A stretch of 11,397 nt of DNA from JAAYAY01 sp964429355 (GTDB taxonomy: Bacteria > Planctomycetota > Planctomycetia > Pirellulales > Thermoguttaceae). Location: NCBI GenBank assembly GCA_964429355.1, contig CAYSCH010000313.1, forward strand, positions 1 to 11,397, given 5' to 3'. The translations under genes were made by a program, and so were the position numbers. Each line of letters begins with the position of its first letter. The stretch's first letter is position 1. The notes beneath the pieces were generated by a model. It saw only the letters and a program-made list of their open reading frames with translations, made no database searches and was not told the DNA's origin. Below are positions 7,240 to 11,397 of this stretch, piece by piece.

Positions 7240-8696
7240 GATACGAACGGCCGGTTCTCACGGGGTGTTTGCTGATTGCCGGACTCATCGTCATCGGCGG
7301 ATCGGCCGCAGGGGCAAAGCCTGCAGACGATCCTCGCGAGGTTGTCGTAGACGAGGTCCGCAACGAGCACCCGTCGTTCATGGTACGGGTTGACGTAGAT
7401 AAACCCCAGCGCGTGTATCGAGGGGGCGAGGAGATGGCGGTGAACGTTGTTTCGGCCAAGGCCGGCTATCTCTACCTCCTCTATTGCGATGCGGGGGGAA
7501 TGGTCACGTGCCTGTTTCCCAACGCCTTTGGTGAAGACAACTGGATCGAAGCCATGAAACCGGTGGTGCTGCCGCGGCCCCCCAAGCCGGACAGGCCGAG
7601 CTTCCGCCTCCGCATCGGGCCGCCCTATGGCGAAGAGGTGCTCAAGGCGATCGTGTCGCTCGAACCGATGGATACCGGTGCGCTCGGACGATTGATACTG
7701 GCCGAAGGGGCCCAGGCTCGATTGTCAGGAGTGCGGGCCGTCTATGTCGAAGAGGCCAAGGATACGGGGGACTGGGCAGAACACCATGTCAAGATCATCA
7801 CGAGGGAGCCGGGGGAAACGTCTGCCAGCGGGACCGGCTCGTCCCAGATCGAGGGGAGTGCGACGGGGCCACGACTCCAACGCGATGCCGACAACGGGCC
7901 GTCTCGGCGCGTAGGGGTGTTCATCGGCGTCAGCCAGTATGTGGACGAGCGAATCCGCGATCTGGCCGTCTGCCACCGCGACGCGTCGGAGGTGGCCAAG
8001 GTGTTGCACGAACATGGCCAGATCGGGCAGGGCTGGGTGCTGCTGGAAGAGAAGGCGACGCGGGCAAACATCGAGCAGACGATCCGCAGCCAGGTGGCGG
8101 CGGCTACCCGGCCGGGCGATAGCGTGATCATCTACTGGTCGGGGCACGGATCGCGTTGTGCCGACGACGGCGGCGACGAGCAGGACGGTTTTGACGAGTA
8201 CCTCGTGCCCCACGACGGCAATCTCGACACGCTGGCCACGATCCGCCAGTCGATGATCATGGACGACACGTTCGGACGCTGGATCCAGGAGCTCGACGGG
8301 CGGCAGATCCTGATCGTGCTCGACACCTGCCACAGTGGCGGCCAGTCTTCCGGGCAGAAGGCCATCAAGGGAGCACCGGAGCCGCCGGCCGCCGAGTTTG
8401 ATTTCCTTGACGGCGAATTGGGGCGAATCAAGGACATCGGCCAGCGCGACACGGCGCTGCTGGCCTCGTCCACATCGAGCCAGGTATCGTTCGAGCGCAA
8501 GGAGGGGGACCTGAGCACAATGACCTACTTCCTCATCCAGATGGTCCGCAGCGCTCAAGGCCCCGTGACCCTCGACGAAATCTTCCCGCAGTTGAAGGAA
8601 TCGGTGACGGACTACGTGACCAAGACATTCCCCGGCACGACCCAAACGCCGATTCTGGTGGACAATCTGAGCGGGCCCTTCCTGCTGCGGCCATGA
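7236..8696 (+). CDS. Exported metacaspase-like peptidase (C14 family) with N-terminal DUF4384 domain
   Basis: The protein has 486 residues from ATG 7236 (GAGGA 8 nt upstream). A signal peptide covers residues 1-27. DUF4384 occupies about 48-190: 'VYRGGEEMAVNV', 'GYLYLLYCDAGGMVTCLFPN'. A Ser/Gly-rich linker (190-225) contains R213, R216, R224 and R225, plausible self-cleavage sites. The caspase-like domain spans about 226-440: 'RRVGVFIGVSQY' (first strand), 'YWSGHGS' with catalytic H304, 'DGFDEYLVPHD' (317-327), and 'LDTCHSGG' with catalytic C365 and D363 in the expected substrate-pocket position, then 'TALLASSTSSQ'. Metacaspases cut after Arg or Lys, not Asp. All key residues are present, so it should be active. 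It shares DUF4384 with the upstream gene and is probably in the same transcript, 76 bp apart. Its last 26 codons recur as a remnant at 9740-9817. Confidence 0.9.
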   Translation: MRYERPVLTGCLLIAGLIVIGGSAAGAKPADDPREVVVDEVRNEHPSFMVRVDVDKPQRVYRGGEEMAVNVVSAKAGYLYLLYCDAGGMVTCLFPNAFGEDNWIEAMKPVVLPRPPKPDRPSFRLRIGPPYGEEVLKAIVSLEPMDTGALGRLILAEGAQARLSGVRAVYVEEAKDTGDWAEHHVKIITREPGETSASGTGSSQIEGSATGPRLQRDADNGPSRRVGVFIGVSQYVDERIRDLAVCHRDASEVAKVLHEHGQIGQGWVLLEEKATRANIEQTIRSQVAAATRPGDSVIIYWSGHGSRCADDGGDEQDGFDEYLVPHDGNLDTLATIRQSMIMDDTFGRWIQELDGRQILIVLDTCHSGGQSSGQKAIKGAPEPPAAEFDFLDGELGRIKDIGQRDTALLASSTSSQVSFERKEGDLSTMTYFLIQMVRSAQGPVTLDEIFPQLKESVTDYVTKTFPGTTQTPILVDNLSGPFLLRP

Positions 8697-8967
8697 CATT
8701 CTAAGACCGCACCCGCAGGTGTTGAACCAGCTCAGTCCTGCCATGACGTTGGTNNNNNNNNNNTTCTTCAATGTCCTTGACGAAAGCTCGCGAGAATTCC
8801 ATTATCGCGATTGGCTCTCAACTGCTACAATGACATAGAGAGAGGATCGGACCACGATCTGTGGGCGTCGATGGTGAGACTCGTGGCTGTGGCCCTATCA
8901 GGACTCCTTTGCCCGCAGGCGATTCCCTCAGTCGAAAGAGCGACTACTGCCCCCAAGGACACATTCT
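8697..8967. other. Intergenic region containing an assembly gap
   Basis: Ten Ns at 8754-8763 mark a gap, probably of unknown true length, so genes may be missing here. No gene-like frame is seen on either side. The 200 bp after the gap should hold the toxin-antitoxin promoter. Confidence 0.9.
8823..8831 (+). promoter_or_regulatory. Possible extended -10 for the toxin-antitoxin operon
   Basis: TGCTACAAT at 8823-8831 is a TGn-extended -10 with 5 of 6 consensus bases, 136 bp before the antitoxin ATG. No good -35 sits at 16-18 nt. An alternative is TTGACG (8777-8782) with CATTAT (8800-8805) at 17 nt spacing. Confidence 0.3.
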
Positions 8968-9267
8968 ATGGTCCAGACAAAAGAGAAACCGGAAGTGCTC
9001 ACCGTTAAGGAAGTCGCGGAATACCTGCGTCTTTCCGAGGCGGAAGTCAGACGATACGCTAGCCGCTTCGCGATTCCAGGACGTCAACTTGGCGAGGAGT
9101 GGCGGTTCTCGCGAGCAGCATTGGAGGAATGGCTGCGAGGTGCGTCGGGCAAGGAGATCCTCCTCAGCCAGGCCGGCGTGTTTGAGGACGACCAGGAGGA
9201 TCTTGCGGAACTGCGAGCGGCGATCTACAAGCGGCGTGGTCGTTCGGGAGCTGAGGAGGCGGAATAG
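8968..9267 (+). CDS. Excisionase/MerR-type HTH protein, putative antitoxin
   Basis: The protein has 99 residues. ATG 8968 follows AAGGA (8955-8959) at 8 nt. Residues 10-58 form an excisionase-type winged helix-turn-helix (HTH_17-like): 'LTVKEVAEYLRLSEAEVRRY', a short wing with 'GEEWRFSR', then 'AALEEWL'. Proteins of this type read DNA at their own promoter. The acidic C-terminal part ('EDDQEDLAELRAAI') would be the toxin-binding segment. The PIN-domain toxin gene starts 2 bp after its stop, so the pair is almost certainly an operon. HTH_17 antitoxins are less usual than AbrB-, RHH- or Phd-type partners of VapC. A stand-alone regulator is unlikely given the spacing. Confidence 0.8.
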   Translation: MVQTKEKPEVLTVKEVAEYLRLSEAEVRRYASRFAIPGRQLGEEWRFSRAALEEWLRGASGKEILLSQAGVFEDDQEDLAELRAAIYKRRGRSGAEEAE

Positions 9268-9269
9268 GA

Positions 9270-9689
9270 ATGCGACTGCGCGACTCCGATACGCTCTCGC
9301 ACTTGTGGGCCAATCATCCGCTCGTCGTCGAACGGCTGGCTGACTGTACCGATACGGAAATCGGCATCACCTCGATCACGAAATGCGAGGTGCTACGTGC
9401 TCGCTGCGAGAACTTACTCAAGGCTGGAGAGACGGCCGAAGTGCTGACTGCTCAGCGGCGACTGGACCGCAGTGAACGCTTGCTGAATGAACTGGTTGTG
9501 ATACCATTCGACGAGACAGCGGGCAAGACGTTGGAACGTCTGCAGACGGACCAGAAGCTGCGTAGAATTGGGCGAGCGGACTTGCTGATTTCAAGCATTG
9601 CGTTGGCCAATGGTGCTACCTTGGTGACTCGAAACCTCAAACATTTTCGACAGATTCCCGACCTGCAACTTGAGAACTGGGTGGACTGA
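9270..9689 (+). CDS. PIN-domain toxin, VapC-like ribonuclease
   Basis: The protein has 139 residues, the normal length for VapC. ATG 9270 follows GAGGAGG (9253-9259) lying inside the end of the antitoxin gene. The PIN-domain acidic residues are in place: D5 in 'RDSDTLSHLW' (usual form LLDTDTL), E40 in 'ITKCEVLR', D104 in 'IGRADLLISSIAL', and N122 in 'LVTRNLKHF'. The C-terminus 'DLQLENWVD' is typical of this subfamily. Such toxins cut RNA with Mg2+ at the acidic cluster and are held inactive by the antitoxin. The first strand is slightly atypical (R in the hydrophobic run, S for T after the Asp), but all catalytic positions are kept, so it is probably functional. It lies between the intact metacaspase gene and a caspase remnant. 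Confidence 0.87.
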   Translation: MRLRDSDTLSHLWANHPLVVERLADCTDTEIGITSITKCEVLRARCENLLKAGETAEVLTAQRRLDRSERLLNELVVIPFDETAGKTLERLQTDQKLRRIGRADLLISSIALANGATLVTRNLKHFRQIPDLQLENWVD

Positions 9690-9739
9690 TCCCGCTGGGC
9701 CGGCTGTGCACATTCCGATGGGATCGGACTGCCTGCAAA

Positions 9740-9817
9740 ACCAGGACATTCCCCGGCACGACGCAGACGCCGATCCTGGTGGACAATCTGAGCCGGCCCT
9801 TCTTGTTGCGGCCGTGA
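9740..9817 (+). pseudogene. Remnant of the 3' end of a second metacaspase gene
   Basis: Twenty-six codons ending in TGA match the last 26 codons of the metacaspase at 8619-8696 at 70 of 78 bases. Of the eight differences six are synonymous and two change the residue (K to R and G to R). The stop codon is in the same place. No caspase sequence precedes it; about 50 bp upstream is the PIN toxin gene. The synonymous bias suggests a once-functional paralogue that lost its body, not a fresh copying of the tail. Confidence 0.8.
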
Positions 9818-10168
9818 AGGGCGTGTGTCGGCGAATAGCAGTCAACTTTTGCCAGGTGGGAACTGGGCGTGGTAGCCGATGCGGACAGTGATCCTGCCCA
9901 GCCAGTGCTCCGTCAATCTTCGTCGGACGAGTCAAGGAAGACTTCGCAAGTATGCGGTGCGTGCAGGCCTGAATTCTCGCGGATCCCGTTGCGTGCCAAA
10001 CGCGGTTTGATGCGGCTCCGGGTACTGCCCGGGCTCTGGCAAGACTGGTCGTCTGAGGGCCGATTCCCGAGGATTCCGCAAGGTCTCGAATCCCGCCTGT
10101 CGGGTAACCGACGGAATTGGGCATCTATGGGGTGAGGTCCTTGCCCGGAAGTCTGGAGGAACAGTCCG
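9818..10168. other. Unexplained 350-bp spacer
   Basis: No gene is supported. Small hairpins occur: GGATTC/GAATCC (10071-10093) and a 5-bp stem with a GTAA loop near 10098-10111. A minus-strand frame (9913-10185) is open but overlaps the start and ribosome binding site of the next gene and has no recognisable domain. The promoter of the 10169 gene should be here; I could not place it. Confidence 0.4.
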
Positions 10169-11397
10169 ATGTGTAGCTCGCCCATCAGATCCGTCGTTCT
10201 TTTTCTGGGACTCGCGTTTTTGGGGGTGTCGTTCTCGGTCGTTCACGCCCGGGGCCCCGCGGGGGGGAATGCGACCATTGCGACCCCGAGTTTTGGTGCG
10301 ATTCGAGGCGGTTCCGTCGGGTCTTCCGGTCTCTCCTTTGGGGCCGGCGGGATCAGTTTTGGGGGAGGGGGCAGCCGAGTCACGATCGGGAGCGGGATGG
10401 GCAGCGGCTCCAGCTTCGGCAGCGGCGGGAGGCCGAATCCGACATGGAATTTCAATCCCAACCGCAACGACCCTCCGGGCAACCGCGGGGGCGGACCCCA
10501 AATCATCCCGAACCTCCAGTTCGTCCCGCCTACTCGCCTGCCGGCTCCGAACACCCTCTATGGGCCCCAGCCAACGTGGAACAACGTGCGGCCGACCTTT
10601 CAGCCGCCGACGCAGCTCGTTCCGCCAACACAGACCGTACATCCAGCGACACCGCAGGTACAACCGAACGAACTGCCCGTGACCCCGGTTCTGGATCCGA
10701 TTACCCCCGATCCCGAACCGAACATCCATGGGCTGGTCGGCCGACAAATCACCCTGGAGGAAGTCGACCGGGCCAGGGAGTTCTTCCGGGAGCAACTGCT
10801 GGACCTGGCGAAGGTTCTGGAGAAGCGGTTGCCGCCCGCCGAGTACGATCCCGAACAAGTCGCGGCCGTGATGATCGAGCAGGCCATCCCGGTGACGATG
10901 CAGATCCAGATCATGGATGCACTCAAGCGGGGCGACTACGATGAGGCCAGGGAGGTCTGGGTCACGCTGGTCCCCAGCGGAGAGATACCTTTCCGGCCGA
11001 GCCGGATCCGGTTGCTGTTCCTCCGGTTCTACCTGATGATCGAGCGGGGATACATCGAGTATCCGGCTGTCGTGGAGCTGTTTCGGAGCCTTCCCCCCGA
11101 AGTGTTGCGGCCCAGCCTGTGCTGCGGAGCCGACGACCTGCTCGTCCAGATCGAAGAGCAAGTCCGTATCAACCAGGCGATCAGTGGCAATTCGACGGAG
11201 GTCACGACGGACTACGGCAAGCCGGAATCGTTCTCAAAGCCTGAGCGGAACGCGACGCCCTACACAGCCACATCGACGGAACTGCAGACGGGCGAGTCTT
11301 TCGACAAGCCCGGTATGTTCGGTAAGCCGGGCGGGTCCGGCGAGTTTCAGCCTTACGGAAAGCCCGGTCAGTCGGTGGCGCTGCCCACGGGGCCGGT
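10169..11397 (+). CDS. Large exported low-complexity protein, 3' end missing
   Basis: ATG 10169 follows GGAGGA (10155-10160) at 8 nt, and the frame is open for 409 codons to the window end. Residues 1-28 are a signal peptide ('VVLFLGLAFLGVSF', cleavage near 'VHARG'). Residues 30-90 are Gly/Ser-rich with FG and SFG motifs. Residues 90-185 are rich in Pro, Asn, Gln and Thr, likely an extended spacer. Residues 190-340 form a charged, helix-prone domain ('TLEEVDRAREFFREQLLDLA', 'ALKRGDYDEAREVWV') with CC at 318-319. From about 349 an imperfect 'GKP/SKP/DKP' repeat begins ('YGKPESFSKP', 'FDKPGMFGKP', 'YGKPGQS') and runs off the end. I do not recognise the family. The architecture suggests a cell-surface or envelope protein. 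A 409-residue minus-strand frame over the same region is a GC-driven shadow: it lacks a signal and a ribosome binding site. Confidence 0.8.
   Translation, partial: MCSSPIRSVVLFLGLAFLGVSFSVVHARGPAGGNATIATPSFGAIRGGSVGSSGLSFGAGGISFGGGGSRVTIGSGMGSGSSFGSGGRPNPTWNFNPNRNDPPGNRGGGPQIIPNLQFVPPTRLPAPNTLYGPQPTWNNVRPTFQPPTQLVPPTQTVHPATPQVQPNELPVTPVLDPITPDPEPNIHGLVGRQITLEEVDRAREFFREQLLDLAKVLEKRLPPAEYDPEQVAAVMIEQAIPVTMQIQIMDALKRGDYDEAREVWVTLVPSGEIPFRPSRIRLLFLRFYLMIERGYIEYPAVVELFRSLPPEVLRPSLCCGADDLLVQIEEQVRINQAISGNSTEVTTDYGKPESFSKPERNATPYTATSTELQTGESFDKPGMFGKPGGSGEFQPYGKPGQSVALPTGP

Noticed and set aside
7725..8771. 348-codon minus-strand open frame running into the gap.
   Set aside because: It is antisense to the metacaspase with catalytic motifs and starts inside the Ns.
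10081..10097. GGTCTCGAATCCCG resembling a tRNA T-arm.
   Set aside because: The T-loop spacing is wrong and no acceptor, D or anticodon arms can be drawn around it.
9932..11161. 409-codon minus-strand open frame.
   Set aside because: It is antisense to the 10169 gene, which has a strong ribosome binding site, a signal peptide and clear domain structure; high GC keeps the opposite frame open.
1..11397. CRISPR array, rRNA, tRNA or insertion sequence.
   Set aside because: No regularly spaced direct repeats, no rRNA or tRNA signatures and no transposase motifs were seen.

Overview
The window reads as a piece of a high-GC planctomycete-like genome, probably a metagenome-assembled scaffold. The grounds are a secreted 3-keto-disaccharide hydrolase (DUF1080) gene, several exported proteins of unknown function, a metacaspase carrying DUF4384, long gene-free spacers, and a run of 10 Ns at 8754-8763 that marks an assembly gap. 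The lineage is inferred from gene content only.

Layout: (1) 1-634, the 3' end of a CBS-pair/TrkA-C protein, probably a ClC-type chloride channel. (2) 812-1660, a secreted DUF1080 protein. (3) 1661-2836, about 1.2 kb without a convincing protein gene, but with two strong minus-strand intrinsic-terminator hairpins and a chain of further hairpins that could be a structured RNA. (4) 2837-4282, minus strand, a cation diffusion facilitator with three C-terminal cytoplasmic modules. (5) 4680-8696, three co-directional genes, all with export signals: an uncharacterised Cys-containing protein, a protein resembling the transglutaminase-elicitor family with a C-terminal DUF4384 domain, and a DUF4384-metacaspase. 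The first two overlap by ATGA. The third follows a perfect 18-bp inverted repeat and a 6-codon minigene. (6) 8697-9689, the assembly gap and a two-gene toxin-antitoxin module (excisionase-type HTH antitoxin, VapC-like PIN toxin). (7) 9740-9817, a 78-bp remnant of the 3' end of a second metacaspase gene, 70/78 identical to the end of the intact one with mostly synonymous differences. (8) 10169 to the window end, a large exported low-complexity protein, incomplete.

The most interesting part is the 4680-8696 cluster. An exported Cys-dependent cross-linking or deamidating enzyme and an exported caspase-fold protease share the same accessory domain and lie in one likely transcription unit. The proteolysis of one by the other, or a joint action on the cell envelope, is inference; the family assignments rest on motifs read by eye. 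The caspase tail remnant beyond the toxin-antitoxin module suggests that the locus once held at least two caspase paralogues.
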